DNA from: Halovibrio variabilis
Lineage (GTDB): Bacteria; Pseudomonadota; Gammaproteobacteria; Pseudomonadales; Halomonadaceae
NCBI RefSeq assembly: GCF_007991175.1
Contig: NZ_BJXV01000021.1
Span: 1-61,321, forward strand
Length of the DNA stretch: 61,321 nucleotides
Reading direction: 5' to 3'
A program made the translations under genes and the position numbers. How positions within the stretch are numbered: position 1 is the stretch's first letter; each line of letters starts with the position of its first letter. This document shows, piece by piece, positions 1-9,439 of this stretch. The notes beneath the pieces are model-generated. The model ran no database searches and was not told where the DNA came from. It worked only from the letters and a program-made list of their open reading frames with translations.

Positions 1-111
1 AAGGCCGCTTCAGCGTGGTCCGACACTTCGGTGGTCCGACATCTCGGCGAAAGTTGCCGCAGGCACCCCCTTGGCTTCATCATGCTAGGAGCCCAAACAT
101 TCGCGAGCTGA

Positions 112-131
112 AGCTCCCTCCCACGGGAGCT
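112..131. other. Isolated hairpin near the left edge
   Basis: A 7-bp perfect stem, AGCTCCC (112-118) and GGGAGCT (125-131), encloses a 6-base loop. No T-run follows on either strand, so it is not a clear terminator. It may belong to a gene left of the window. Positions 1-187 otherwise show a short direct repeat (GTGGTCCGACA twice near 16 and 32) and no gene. Confidence 0.4.
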
Positions 132-187
132 ATTATCATGCTGGCAGAATTAATTCCACACTGAGTGGCGAAGAGCCATAAAGCAGC

Positions 188-226
188 AAAAAAACGCCCC
201 CGCACCAGTTAAGGGGCGGGGGCGTT
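188..226 (-). terminator. Terminator of the DEAD-box helicase gene
   Basis: An 11-bp GC-rich stem (193-203 with 216-226) is followed on the minus strand by a run of seven U. It lies 41 bases past the helicase stop codon, a standard intrinsic terminator. Confidence 0.9.
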
Positions 227-266
227 GAGATGTCTTCAGTGGCCGCTGGGCCGCTGATTAATCGTT

Positions 267-1988
267 TTAGGCGCGTTCACGACGACGAACCGGCGCATCG
301 CCTTCATCACGACGACGGCGCGGAGCACGCTCAGCCGGTGCGCTGTCTTCGCTGATTTCTAGCGGACGACCGGAGACCCGGGCACGCGACATCTTGTCAA
401 GAATTGTCGAGGGCAAGCCGCTCGGCAATTCCACCACAGAGAAAGCGTTGCGAATATCGATACGACCGATACGCGCGCCTTCAATGCCGCCTTCATTAGC
501 AAGCGCACCGACTAGCTGGCCCGGCTTAACGCCATCTTTATGGCCAACCGACACGCGGTAGCGCGTCATGCCTTCGGTCGGACCGCTACTCGTACGTTCA
601 CGGCGAGCACCCGGCTTACCGGCGGCAGGCGCGCTATCACGCGAGGGCTTCTCTTTACGCGGAGCTTGCAGGCGACCAATCGGCGCCTCATCGGCACGCG
701 CCATGGCGGCAAATGCGCAGGTAAGCTCGATTGGGTCATGACCTTCTTCAATCAGACGCTCAATCAGCGCACGCTGCTCTTCGGCGCCTTTGGTCAACGA
801 GGCAATAACGCGGTGATGGAAGACGTCATCGCGGTGGGCGCGAATCGCTGCTTCGTCAGGCAATGGCATTTCAGCCATTTTCTGACCGGTTGCCTGCTCC
901 ATCCAACCCACTTTGCGACCTTCACGGAAGCCGGCAAAGGTAATCGCGATACCGCTACGACCGGCACGGCCGGTACGGCCGATACGGTGCGTGTAAGCTT
1001 CCGCATCTTGGGGCAGGTCGTAGTTGATAACGTGGGTAATACGCGACACATCAAGACCGCGCGCGGCCACGTCGGTGGCGATCAATACATCGACTTTGCC
1101 ACGCTTCAAACGCGTAATGGTACGCTCACGCAGGCTTTGGTCCAGATCGCCCGACAGGCCTGCGGCGTTGACGCCACGGGCGGTCAATTGCTCGACCAGG
1201 GTGGTACAGGCCGCACGCGTACGTACGAACACGATGGCCCCATCGACCGGCTCGACTTCGAGGATACGCGAAAGGGCTTCCAGCTTAGCGCCGCCATCAA
1301 TACGCACAATGCGTTGTTCGATGTTTTCGCCAGTGGTAGTGCCCTTCTCAATCGCCACTTTCACCGGGTCAACCAAATAACGGTTAACAATACGTTCGAT
1401 TTCAGCCGGCAACGTGGCCGAGAAGAACACGCGCTGAGCATCTTTAGGGGTATCGGCAACCACGCGTTTTACGTCGTCGATAAAGCCCATGCGCAGCATT
1501 TCGTCGGCTTCGTCCAGCACCAGGGCGGACAGGCCGTCAAGCTTGAGACTACCGCGATCCAGGTGGTCGATAATCCGGCCTGGCGTACCGACAACAACAT
1601 GCGCGCCGCGCTTAAGGGCGCCCAACTGTTCACGGTACTCTTGGCCACCACACAGGGTCGCGACTTCGAGACCTTTGAGGTTTTGACCATACTTACTAAA
1701 CGAGGCAGCCACTTGCTGAGCAAGCTCGCGAGTCGGCGCCATCACTAATACTTGGGGTTCGCGACGCTGGAGTTCCAGACGCGATAACAGGGGTAAAGCA
1801 AAAGCAGCGGTTTTACCGGTACCCGTCTGGGCTTGGCCCAGCATATCGCGGCCTTCAAGCAGCGCAGGAATGGTTTGCGCCTGAATCGGCGAAGGGACTA
1901 GGTAGCCCTGCGATTCAACAGCAGATAGAACGGCAGGCAATAGAGCCAGATCGCCGAAGCTCGGCGAGGCGACAGAAGTCGAGGTCAT
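267..1988 (-). CDS. deaD: DEAD-box ATP-dependent RNA helicase, DeaD/CsdA type
   Basis: A 573-residue cytoplasmic RNA helicase that unwinds short RNA duplexes during ribosome assembly and mRNA turnover, especially in the cold. Visible motifs: Q-motif near residue 34, Walker A AQTGTGKT (53-60), PTRELA (about 85), DEAD (159-162), SAT, and HRIGRTGR in the second RecA domain. A DbpA-like RNA-binding domain follows (about 475-545), then a basic arginine-rich tail. This order and length fit the DeaD/CsdA family rather than the shorter RhlE or SrmB. The start is set by AAGGTG seven bases upstream. The gene is monocistronic, with a terminator at 188-226 and a long structured leader above it. Confidence 0.95.
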   Translation of the reverse strand: MTSTSVASPSFGDLALLPAVLSAVESQGYLVPSPIQAQTIPALLEGRDMLGQAQTGTGKTAAFALPLLSRLELQRREPQVLVMAPTRELAQQVAASFSKYGQNLKGLEVATLCGGQEYREQLGALKRGAHVVVGTPGRIIDHLDRGSLKLDGLSALVLDEADEMLRMGFIDDVKRVVADTPKDAQRVFFSATLPAEIERIVNRYLVDPVKVAIEKGTTTGENIEQRIVRIDGGAKLEALSRILEVEPVDGAIVFVRTRAACTTLVEQLTARGVNAAGLSGDLDQSLRERTITRLKRGKVDVLIATDVAARGLDVSRITHVINYDLPQDAEAYTHRIGRTGRAGRSGIAITFAGFREGRKVGWMEQATGQKMAEMPLPDEAAIRAHRDDVFHHRVIASLTKGAEEQRALIERLIEEGHDPIELTCAFAAMARADEAPIGRLQAPRKEKPSRDSAPAAGKPGARRERTSSGPTEGMTRYRVSVGHKDGVKPGQLVGALANEGGIEGARIGRIDIRNAFSVVELPSGLPSTILDKMSRARVSGRPLEISEDSAPAERAPRRRRDEGDAPVRRRERA

Positions 1989-2499
1989 TAATCACACCTT
2001 GGTAGGCCGGCAATTACCGGCAAAAAACATCATAAGCGTCTCTGACTCTGTCATCGCGTAACGACAAAATATGAGGTCGTTATCGACAACAGGCACCGCC
2101 TTAGCGGTCATAGCCATCAATGGAGTCGGAGACGCCGGTCGCACCTAGCATCCGGTTGGCAACACCGCGTTGTGCGGGCCAACCGCTGTGGCGACCTTCT
2201 GCGCCGATTTCACCCGTGCGGTGAAATACTGGAGGCGCGCCATCTTCACAGCAATGAACATCTGGCAACTGGCGAGATGTTCCAGCAAGCGCTATTACGT
2301 ATGAATTAACTTCGTAAGCAAGCGCTTATCGTCGTGATGGAGGGGTCAACACATGCGAGGAATGCGCATCCTACCACCTCATCTTGCTTATGACTAGTTT
2401 TTTAACCCCCACCACAGTGAATCAAGGGCTTGCACTTGTGCACATTTGGGCTAGTCTGAATGTACTGACTTAGGTTCACTATCTTCAAGGAGCGATGCA
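1989..2499. promoter_or_regulatory. Shared promoter region and structured leader of deaD
   Basis: This 511-base gap holds no gene. It carries several hairpins that would form in a minus-strand deaD leader: 2006-2021 (GCCGG stem, six-base loop, just above the ribosome site), about 2096-2109, 2207-2227 (8 bp) and 2256-2282 (8 bp). Two direct copies of AGCAAGCGCT lie near 2283 and 2317. Facing csbD, a weak promoter can be proposed: TTGCAC (2430-2435), 16 bases, TAGTCT (2452-2457). E. coli csdA has a long leader used in cold-shock control; a similar role here is inference. Confidence 0.5.
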
Positions 2500-2697
2500 A
2501 TGAACTGGGATCAAATCGAAGGCAAATGGACGGAAGTAAAAGGCAAAGCCCGCGCTAGCTGGGGCGAACTTACCGATGACGAGCTCGACCAGATCGGCGG
2601 TAAAAAAGACCAGCTTGTCGGCAAACTGCAGCAGAAATATGGTCTTGAACGCGAGGAAGCTGAGCGTCAGGCTGATGAATGGGCTGACAAGCAGTAA
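2500..2697 (+). CDS. CsbD family stress protein
   Basis: A 65-residue hydrophilic, highly charged protein. It has the family pattern MNWDQIEGKW near the start, then KGKARASWGELTDDELDQI and a C-terminal YG...EEAERQADEW segment. CsbD-like proteins are small, abundant, bacterial general-stress proteins of unknown biochemical role. Length matches the family (about 60-70 residues). AAGGAG sits seven bases upstream and fixes the start. The PRC-barrel gene follows 37 bases later on the same strand, and the pair probably forms a small envelope or osmotic stress transcript. Confidence 0.93.
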   Translation: MNWDQIEGKWTEVKGKARASWGELTDDELDQIGGKKDQLVGKLQQKYGLEREEAERQADEWADKQ

Positions 2698-2734
2698 CTG
2701 CCGATTATTAATCGTAGCGACATGGAGAGATGCT

Positions 2735-3223
2735 ATGCGTAAAACACCCCTGACGATCGCTATTGGCACGGCCCTACTGGGAAGCTTTGCAATGGGCGCT
2801 CATGCCCAAGACGAGCCCCAGGGCATGTACTCAGCCGAAGACATTCTTGACGCAGAGGTCTATTTTGCCGGCGGTTCCGGTGAAGAGATTGGTGAGGTTG
2901 ATGACATCCTGTTTGATGAAGAGATGCGCATTACCGCGATTGTGATCGAAAGTGGTTCAGTGCTTGGCCTAGGCGGCCGTGAGATCGTTGTTGATACCGA
3001 TTACTTCACCCTCGAAACCGAAACGGAAGCCAATGGTGATACAGAACATCGCATCATGGTCGAAGCCAGCCAGGAAGAAGTCGAAGCCTTCCCGACTTAC
3101 GACAACGACTGGTGGGAACAGACCAAAGCCAATGCCCGTGATGCTTGGCAAACGACCCAAGAAGGCGCTGAAAGTGCGTGGCAGCGCACTCGCGAAGCAC
3201 TTGATACTAGTAACGATAATTAA
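2735..3223 (+). CDS. Periplasmic PRC-barrel domain protein
   Basis: A 162-residue protein with a clear Sec signal peptide (MRKTPLTIAIGTALLGSFAMGAHA, cleaved before QDEP). A PRC-barrel-like region follows (about 35-110), containing the GEEIGEVDDILFDE and GGREIVVD elements, and a C-terminal tail rich in W and A repeats (WEQTKANARDAW, WQTTQEGAESAWQRT) that looks amphipathic. The frame is open further upstream to 2576, inside csbD, but ATG 2735 is preceded by GGAGAG and gives the signal peptide, so it is the chosen start. The molecular role is unknown; secretion and acidic composition fit a salt-adapted envelope protein. A strong terminator follows at 3291. Confidence 0.88.
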   Translation: MRKTPLTIAIGTALLGSFAMGAHAQDEPQGMYSAEDILDAEVYFAGGSGEEIGEVDDILFDEEMRITAIVIESGSVLGLGGREIVVDTDYFTLETETEANGDTEHRIMVEASQEEVEAFPTYDNDWWEQTKANARDAWQTTQEGAESAWQRTREALDTSNDN

Positions 3224-3260
3224 TTAACGCTGACTCGCTGTGTCATACGCTAACGCAGCG

Positions 3261-3293
3261 CTAAGTAAGTAAATAAGTCACTAAGTAAGTAAA
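3261..3293 (+). repeat. Short direct repeat CTAAGTAAGTAAA
   Basis: Two copies, 3261-3273 and 3281-3293, spaced 20 bases apart between the PRC-barrel stop and its terminator. Probably simple-sequence slippage. Confidence 0.6.
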
Positions 3294-3322
3294 AGGGCCG
3301 CCCATTTGAGCGGCCCTTTTTC
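3291..3322. terminator. Bidirectional intrinsic terminator
   Basis: An 11-bp perfect stem (3291-3301 with 3310-3320) has an 8-base loop and T/A runs at both sides. It can end transcription of the PRC-barrel gene on the plus strand and of the glutathionyl-hydroquinone reductase gene on the minus strand. Confidence 0.93.
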
Positions 3323-3349
3323 GATGGCAACCGTTTCAAGCTAAGCAGG

Positions 3350-4342
3350 CTATTTATGCCGCACCCCGTTACCCGGTAAACGCTCCCGGTCGTGAGGCTG
3401 CTGAAAATCAAGCAGCGGGCCTGCGGGAACAATACGCGTTGGGTTTATCGTGTCGTGGCTGTAATAGTAGTGGCGTTTGATGTGATCCATATTGACGGTC
3501 TCAGCCACGCCAGGCCACTGGTAAATTTCCCTAACGTAATTGGCAAGGTTGGGGTAATCCTCAATGCGCTTGAAGTTGCATTTGAAGTGGCCGTAGTAAA
3601 CTGCGTCAAAGCGGATCAGCGTGGTAAAGAGACGAATGTCAGCTTCGGTGAACCACTCCCCTGCGAGATAGCGCTGCTCAGCCAAACGTGCCTCCATGCG
3701 CTCCAGGGCGTCAAATAAGGCTTGCACGTGTTTCTCATACACGCCCTGCTCCGTGGCAAAACCGGACTTATACACCCCGTTATTAATGTGGTCATACACA
3801 TCGGCGTTGACTGCATCGATGACGCTACGTAGCTCCTCGGGGTAAAAATCCAGGTCATTACCGGTAAGCTCGTCAAACGCGTGGTTAAAAATACGCAGCA
3901 GATCTGCAGACTCATTATTAACAATGGCGTTGCGCTGTTTGTCCCAGAGCACGGGCACGGTGACACGACCGGTGTAGTGCGGGTCAGTCATCGTATACAG
4001 CTGGTGGTGAAAGTCGACGCCGTTAATCGGGTCGCCACTAGCGCCTTCATCCTGGCGGTAGGTCCAGCCCTGGTCTAGCATCAGCGGGCTGACATGGGAG
4101 GTGCCAATCAGTGGCGCCAGCCCTTTCAGCTTGCGCATGATCAAAGTGCGATGCGCCCATGGGCAAGCAAGCGATACATACAGATGGTAGCGGTTTTTTT
4201 CGGCAGGATAACAGCTGCCATCGGTCTCGGGCTGATCGCCTACCCAGTCGCGCAGCTGAGCAGACTCACGTACAAACTCACCGCCGTGCTTTTTGGTGTC
4301 GTACCACTGGTCTTGCCATTTACCATCAACGAGCAGTCCCAT
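3350..4342 (-). CDS. yqjG: Glutathionyl-hydroquinone reductase (Xi-class GST, YqjG/ECM4 type)
   Basis: A 330-residue cytoplasmic enzyme that removes glutathione from glutathionyl-hydroquinones. The catalytic cysteine lies in the family signature ACPWAHR near residue 46, and the C-terminal helical GST domain includes GEWFTEADIRLFTTLIRFDAVYYGHF-like residues around 220-260 (WFTEADIRLF). Length fits the family (about 320-330). The frame is open 20 codons further upstream, but the family starts at MGLLVDGKW, so 4342 is used. A LysR gene ends 82 bases upstream on the same strand and may control it. Positive assignment is strong; the physiological substrate is unknown. Confidence 0.92.
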   Translation of the reverse strand: MGLLVDGKWQDQWYDTKKHGGEFVRESAQLRDWVGDQPETDGSCYPAEKNRYHLYVSLACPWAHRTLIMRKLKGLAPLIGTSHVSPLMLDQGWTYRQDEGASGDPINGVDFHHQLYTMTDPHYTGRVTVPVLWDKQRNAIVNNESADLLRIFNHAFDELTGNDLDFYPEELRSVIDAVNADVYDHINNGVYKSGFATEQGVYEKHVQALFDALERMEARLAEQRYLAGEWFTEADIRLFTTLIRFDAVYYGHFKCNFKRIEDYPNLANYVREIYQWPGVAETVNMDHIKRHYYYSHDTINPTRIVPAGPLLDFQQPHDRERLPGNGVRHK

Positions 4343-4424
4343 GGGGCGTCTCCTGAAAAAGGGTGTCAGAGTGCAGTCACTGTTCTCAGCATACGCTCGC
4401 ATTGAGGATGCTCAAGCGGATGTT

Positions 4425-5348
4425 TTACGGCCTTTCATTCGAGAGAATCGAATCATGCCGCGCGCACTCGCTTAGCACCGCCTGTTTAAGCGCCGAAGCC
4501 ATGGCATGCGCAGCGGGACCGGCTCGGTCTCGGTCGCGGAAGATCATCTGCATTGGCACCTCGCGAATGCCTCCTGCGGGCAATGGCAGCGGCTTTAACT
4601 GGCCATTTTTCAGCTCATCAGCAATACGTGTTTCGGGCATCCAGGCAAAGCCCAAGCCGCGCCTGAGCATATCAAGCGAGGTGTTGAGATGACTGACTGT
4701 CCAGCGCTGTTCGGCCTTCAACCAGCCTGCGTTGGTTGCTTGGCGCAATGCGGAGTCGCGCACCACCAGCTGACGGTACTGAGCCAAATCGCGCAGGTCT
4801 AACGAGCGGCCTAGCCGATGCAGCGCGTGCTGGGGGTGAGCCACCGCCACAAACCGAACGGTGACCAATGGTTCGCCTAAAAAGCCCTGCGCCTCAATGC
4901 CGGAGACCACCAGGTCTGCACGGCCATCGTAGAGCATTTCCGTGCCGCCATTGAGCACGCTTTCGTGTAATTGCACGCGCACCTGGGGGTATGTGGCAGA
5001 GAAACGCTCCAACGCTTTGGCTTGGGCGGCGGCAGGAAAAATCTGGTCGATCGCTACCACGACTTCGGCCTCGAGACCGGCGGCTAATCGGGTGGCGACA
5101 TCTTCAAGCGAGGCGGCGCTCTCAATCAATTGACGCGCACGGCGAAGCAGCAGCTCGCCCGCTTCGGTCAAGCGAACCTGCCGACCAATGGGCTCCAGCA
5201 CCTGAACCCCCAGTTGCTCTTCTAATTTATGCACGGCGTGATTCAGGGTTGAGGGACTTTTGTGAACGACCTCCGCCGCACGTGCAAATCCGCCATGATC
5301 AACCACGGCGGCCAACATTTGCCATTGTGAAAGAGTTACCCGTGACAT
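4425..5348 (-). CDS. LysR family transcriptional regulator
   Basis: A 307-residue regulator. An N-terminal winged helix-turn-helix (residues 1-60: LSQWQMLAAVVDHGGFARAA then STLNHAVHKLEEQLG) is followed by a LysR substrate-binding domain (about 90-295). Length is typical. It lies directly upstream of the glutathionyl-hydroquinone reductase on the same strand, an arrangement different from the usual divergent target, so its regulon is not clear from position alone. A dyad ATATT-N5-AATAT at 5389-5403, about 40 bases before the start, could be its own binding site. Confidence 0.92.
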   Translation of the reverse strand: MSRVTLSQWQMLAAVVDHGGFARAAEVVHKSPSTLNHAVHKLEEQLGVQVLEPIGRQVRLTEAGELLLRRARQLIESAASLEDVATRLAAGLEAEVVVAIDQIFPAAAQAKALERFSATYPQVRVQLHESVLNGGTEMLYDGRADLVVSGIEAQGFLGEPLVTVRFVAVAHPQHALHRLGRSLDLRDLAQYRQLVVRDSALRQATNAGWLKAEQRWTVSHLNTSLDMLRRGLGFAWMPETRIADELKNGQLKPLPLPAGGIREVPMQMIFRDRDRAGPAAHAMASALKQAVLSECARHDSILSNERP

Positions 5349-5810
5349 TTCGATTTCCTCGACGCAAAACAGCCAAACAACGCGCTTAATATTCGAAAAA
5401 TATGCCTAGAATGCCAGGAAAAGATGTTAAATGCTGCCCATGCTTAGTGAATGGCGGTTAATGCCTGCCATGGGTAAGTGGTTGATGCGCGAGGATGGTG
5501 GATACCCTTAAGCGCGAGAAGACAAAACCATAAGACAGAAACTAGACACCTATTATATCAGCCCTTTTAACATGACAATTTTCGTACATGGTTAACTTGG
5601 GTTATTTAATTAGCACGCTGTATTATTTACTCTTGTTAACAAACAGTGTTTATAAATAGTAAATTGGGCGAGTTATGGGCATATAGTTATTTAAATTCAC
5701 TTTATGTATAGATGTACAGTCTAGGCACTTCCCCCCCTCATCGGGTATGGTTTCCGGGTTTATACACTTTATTGTTACTTTTAATCACGAATCCGGCGGT
5801 CCATTTACCC
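5349..5810. promoter_or_regulatory. A/T-rich divergent intergenic region
   Basis: This 462-base stretch separates the LysR gene from the M23 peptidase gene. It holds the dyad at 5389-5403 and a strongly A/T-rich block from about 5540 to 5710 suited to promoters. I cannot pick a single confident -35/-10 pair. No credible gene is present. Confidence 0.4.
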
Positions 5811-7535
5811 ATGTTGCGAATCCTTCATTCGCTGCCCCGTGCGCACAAATTATTACTGTTACCCGTGGCCACTATGGTCACCGTGCTGGGCACACAAAAG
5901 CTACTGACGACATATCATGATTTAAATCAACCTAACACACCGCTTGAGAGCGTGCTGGTACCGCTTCCTAGCGATTCTGCACCGGGGATTCCGTCTCTCA
6001 ACCAGGAACGAACGCCGGTGGCAGAAGCCATCAATCGTGCCTCCCGCGCCCTCGATGCTACCCGCGAAAACATCCCCTTAAGTGAATTAAAAGCCACTGA
6101 AATCGTCAATCTCGATGTCGATGTGATCGACAGCGCCGATGCCGACATGGCGACGCAGCCTGCCCTAAGTGATGATGTAACAGTGTTTGATACCGCGACA
6201 CTGAGCCCCGCCACGCCTGATGTCCCTGTGCTTGCCACCACCAAGTTTGATAGCGGTGCGCTGCACATGGCAATCGTAGTGGGCACGCTGACCAGCGGCA
6301 TGCTGGACGTCGACAACAACGCTTCGGTTGAAGTCGCCGATGCCACTTCATACGAAGATTACGGCACCGATCTATTCGGCGATGTCTCGTTTTTGGATTT
6401 AGAATTAGCGGCAGAAGAGCCGTTTGTGCCCGAATGGGAAACCCATATTGTTGAACCCGGCGAAACCTTTGCCATGTTGGCTCAAAATGAGCTGGGGCTT
6501 GGCTACAGCGAAGTGATGGCCCTGCTTGAGGATTTGCCCGATCAGCGCATGCTAACCAATTGGCGTGCCGGTCACAGCTTTGACTATCAGTTAGATGAAC
6601 AAGGTCGTTTGCTGTCGCTGCGCATGATGAAAAACACCCGCGACGGCGTATTATTGGAACGCGACGCTGACCACTTCGCGATCACCGTCATCGAGCGACA
6701 GGGCGAGCCTGTGCAGCGCCTCTATGCGGGTAGCGTCAGCGGTAGTTTTGCACGCTCCGCCCAAGCGACCGGTTTAAACAGCGGCTCAGTGACGGAACTC
6801 ACCAAGCTACTCGAAAAGAAGCTCGATTTCCGCCGTGACAGCCGTCGCGGAGACCGCTTTCAGGTGTTGGTCGAGTCGGACATGATTGACGGGGAGACCC
6901 TTGACTCCCGCGTACTGGCGGTCAAATACGACGGTGAGCGTATGGACTTAACCGTGGTACGCAATGCCACCGACGACAACTTCTATACCCCTGAAGGCGG
7001 CAGCCTGGACCCTGCGTTTGCACGTCGCCCGTTTGACGGCAGCTACCGGTTAAGCTCGGGCTTTAATCCAAATCGCAGACACCCGGTTACCGGGCGCATC
7101 AGCCCGCATAACGGCACCGATTTTGCCATGCCGATTGGAACGTCCGTGCTGGCCCCCGCCAACGGCCGCGTTGAGCGTGTTAGACACCACCCCGCTGCGG
7201 GGAACTATATCGTTGTGCGCCACGACAACGGCTACCGGACGCGCTACCTGCACCTTTCACGCCCCTTGGTTAGCCAAGGCGATCGCGTCACCATGGGTGA
7301 GCGTATTGCGTTGTCGGGCAATACCGGCCGCAGCACCGGCCCCCACCTGCACTATGAAGTCATCGTCAACAACACCCCCGTTAACGCGATGAACGTCGAA
7401 CTGCCCGAAAACACCAGCTTGAGTGGCGACACCTTGGTTGCCTTCCGCAACCAAGCGAGACCCATCCTGGCCACACTGGAAAGCGGCGAAACCGGGCCGG
7501 TTAGCGTGGCTAACCATGAGCAAGACGACGACTAG
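5811..7535 (+). CDS. mepM: M23 family murein DD-endopeptidase, MepM-like
   Basis: A 574-residue cell-wall hydrolase expected to cleave peptide crosslinks in peptidoglycan. It has an N-terminal membrane anchor (about residues 10-30), a long acidic spacer, a LysM/OapA-like segment (HIVEPGETFAMLAQ, about 205-270) and a C-terminal M23 domain. Zinc and catalytic elements are visible: HNGTDFA, and GPHLHYEV near the end. This order matches MepM (YebA), though the acidic linker is longer. An in-frame ATG at 5712 would add 33 residues, but ATG 5811 starts the typical basic-hydrophobic anchor. Neither has a strong ribosome site. It sits beside two L,D-transpeptidase-type genes. Confidence 0.88.
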   Translation: MLRILHSLPRAHKLLLLPVATMVTVLGTQKLLTTYHDLNQPNTPLESVLVPLPSDSAPGIPSLNQERTPVAEAINRASRALDATRENIPLSELKATEIVNLDVDVIDSADADMATQPALSDDVTVFDTATLSPATPDVPVLATTKFDSGALHMAIVVGTLTSGMLDVDNNASVEVADATSYEDYGTDLFGDVSFLDLELAAEEPFVPEWETHIVEPGETFAMLAQNELGLGYSEVMALLEDLPDQRMLTNWRAGHSFDYQLDEQGRLLSLRMMKNTRDGVLLERDADHFAITVIERQGEPVQRLYAGSVSGSFARSAQATGLNSGSVTELTKLLEKKLDFRRDSRRGDRFQVLVESDMIDGETLDSRVLAVKYDGERMDLTVVRNATDDNFYTPEGGSLDPAFARRPFDGSYRLSSGFNPNRRHPVTGRISPHNGTDFAMPIGTSVLAPANGRVERVRHHPAAGNYIVVRHDNGYRTRYLHLSRPLVSQGDRVTMGERIALSGNTGRSTGPHLHYEVIVNNTPVNAMNVELPENTSLSGDTLVAFRNQARPILATLESGETGPVSVANHEQDDD

Positions 7536-7592
7536 CAATTCTTAGTGGTAGTGACTGCTCAAATTGCAAATGGTCATCGCACACTACCATCA

Positions 7593-7627
7593 CGCACAAC
7601 ACCGCCATCGGGCGGTGTTGTGCGTTT
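7593..7627 (+). terminator. Terminator after mepM
   Basis: A 14-bp perfect stem (7593-7606 with 7611-7624) with a 4-base loop and a short T3 tail. It sits between convergent genes; the short T-run makes it a moderate terminator on the plus strand. Confidence 0.75.
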
Positions 7628-7710
7628 GAGGGTGCGTCTAGGGATAGTGTGCCAGTTTTGCAAGCCGCTCAGATCATCAACTGAGTCGCGTGCAAGCGGT
7701 TGGTTACAAG

Positions 7711-9333
7711 CTATAACGCTGCCAGCAGCTTCGCATCGCGGCGGTAAATATCAGGCCTGAACTCCACCTCGCCCTGCGCATTCGGCCACGCGGTTAGATA
7801 GTGCAGCGCAATGGGAATACGCTGGGTCAAGCGTATGTTTTGGTCGCTCCCCCGTTTCAATAGGCTGCTCATTTGGTAACGACTGCCGGTGTCCTGCAAG
7901 AGCATTTGCGCGAGCTCCGTGACACCTTCAACGCGCACGCAGCCCGAGCTGAGCGCGCGCTGGGGGCGCTGAAACAGCCCCCGCGCTGGGGTATCGTGCA
8001 AATAGATCATGTCGTCATTGGGAAAGCGAACGACAACGCGACCCAGCGGATTAGTCGCGCCCGCTACTTGGCGCAGCATGAGACTGCCTGGGCGCTGCCA
8101 GTCGATATCTTCGGCGACAAGCGGCTCACCCGATGGGCTGATTACCTGAATGTTCTTACGTGCTAAATAGCCGCTATCGGCACGCACCTGGGGCAACACG
8201 TCCTCGCGCATGATCGTAGGCGGTATGGTCCAGGAGGGGTTAATGGTTAGATGGCTGATGGTGGAATGAATAATCGGCGTTTCACGACGCGCCGAGCCCA
8301 CCACCACGCGGGCATCCCAGTGCTGGCCGTTAGGGCGCACATAGTGCATCCGGTACCCGGCAATATCGACCCACACCCGCGGCTCGTCAGCCTGCATCGG
8401 GCTAATCCAGCGCGCGCGTTCTAAATTGACCCGCAGTTGGTCAATACGTGTGTTCACCGAGGTGTTCAGCGCCAAACGGGTTTGTTCGCCCACCACGCCG
8501 TCTTCTTGCAGCAAATGGCGTCGCTGGAAGCGTTTAACAGCGGCTTCAAGTGGCGCATCAAAGCTGCGTCGGTTAGCCGCGGTTTCCACCCCAATCAGCG
8601 GATAAGCGCTGCTATCAGCCACCAGTAAGTCCGCCTCCCCCCACAGCGAGAGGCGCTGGCGCAGTACGGCCACATCGTCTGCCTCGTCGCCTGGCCGCAG
8701 CGACGCCTCCCGCGAGGCTAGATATGGCGCACTGCCAAGGTTGGCCAGCTGGTAGTGATGTTTCAAAGCGTCGCGCAACTGCTGATACGCTGCCGAACCA
8801 GGGCGCACCAGCGCAAAGGCATCATTTAGCTCACGGTTCTCAACCGCATGCACCACGCGTAGCAGCGAATAGCGACTCTCCGGGCGGGGCGTCTCCCATT
8901 CGGGTTCGACATCGCGCGGGTTTACCTTGCCGCGCTCTAGGTGATCCAGGGCCAGCAGCAGCGACTGAGTGGCTTGGATATCAAACGCTGCTCGCGCCGC
9001 GGTCCCGGCTGTTTGGCTACGTTGAAACTGATCAAGTAGCGTGTCGGCGTGATACTCGTCGGGCGCTAAGCCATCGGTTTCCAAACTGTTCAATGCGGCT
9101 ACCAGCGATTCAACCGCTTCCCCAGCCTGCCAGGCAGGCTTGCCACCACGCAGCTGATAAAACTCAGCGATGGGTAGGCCGTGCGTTTGAACCGCCGTTA
9201 ATTGCTGCGCTAAATCCTGCTCTAGCGGCGCGGCGTCTACAGGCACAGTGTTAGCCCCTAAAGCGCCGTGGCTAAGCATTAGACACAGAGCGGCTCCCAT
9301 CGCCCATCGTCTTGTTGGCTGCATCTCGTTCAT
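7711..9333 (-). CDS. L,D-transpeptidase, YcbB/LdtD-like
   Basis: A 540-residue exported enzyme with a signal sequence or anchor near the N-terminus (about 8-26), a peptidoglycan-binding domain (VKRFQRRHLLQEDGVVGEQTRLALN, about 265-290) and a C-terminal YkuD catalytic domain. The active-site motif is visible as HDTPARGLF then SSGCVRVE, with the nucleophilic cysteine around residue 460. Members form 3-3 crosslinks in peptidoglycan. Length is close to LdtD (about 600). It converges with the M23 endopeptidase and diverges from another YkuD-fold gene, a local cell-wall remodelling group. Confidence 0.92.
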   Translation of the reverse strand: MNEMQPTRRWAMGAALCLMLSHGALGANTVPVDAAPLEQDLAQQLTAVQTHGLPIAEFYQLRGGKPAWQAGEAVESLVAALNSLETDGLAPDEYHADTLLDQFQRSQTAGTAARAAFDIQATQSLLLALDHLERGKVNPRDVEPEWETPRPESRYSLLRVVHAVENRELNDAFALVRPGSAAYQQLRDALKHHYQLANLGSAPYLASREASLRPGDEADDVAVLRQRLSLWGEADLLVADSSAYPLIGVETAANRRSFDAPLEAAVKRFQRRHLLQEDGVVGEQTRLALNTSVNTRIDQLRVNLERARWISPMQADEPRVWVDIAGYRMHYVRPNGQHWDARVVVGSARRETPIIHSTISHLTINPSWTIPPTIMREDVLPQVRADSGYLARKNIQVISPSGEPLVAEDIDWQRPGSLMLRQVAGATNPLGRVVVRFPNDDMIYLHDTPARGLFQRPQRALSSGCVRVEGVTELAQMLLQDTGSRYQMSSLLKRGSDQNIRLTQRIPIALHYLTAWPNAQGEVEFRPDIYRRDAKLLAAL

Positions 9334-9439
9334 TGCCCTCTCCTTGCGTTACTATAGCCTTCCACCTTCGCCGACCGGCTTTTTTATAATCGTCGGCTAA
9401 TCTTCATCATGACTGATATTGCTTGTAGGATCGACTTAT

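Noticed and set aside
540..1748. A 402-codon open frame opposite the helicase gene
   Set aside because: It mirrors the helicase coding strand, has no ribosome site and no recognisable domain; high GC makes such antisense frames common.
3261..3293. CTAAGTAAGTAAA repeats as a CRISPR-like or binding array
   Set aside because: Only two copies of a low-complexity sequence next to a terminator.
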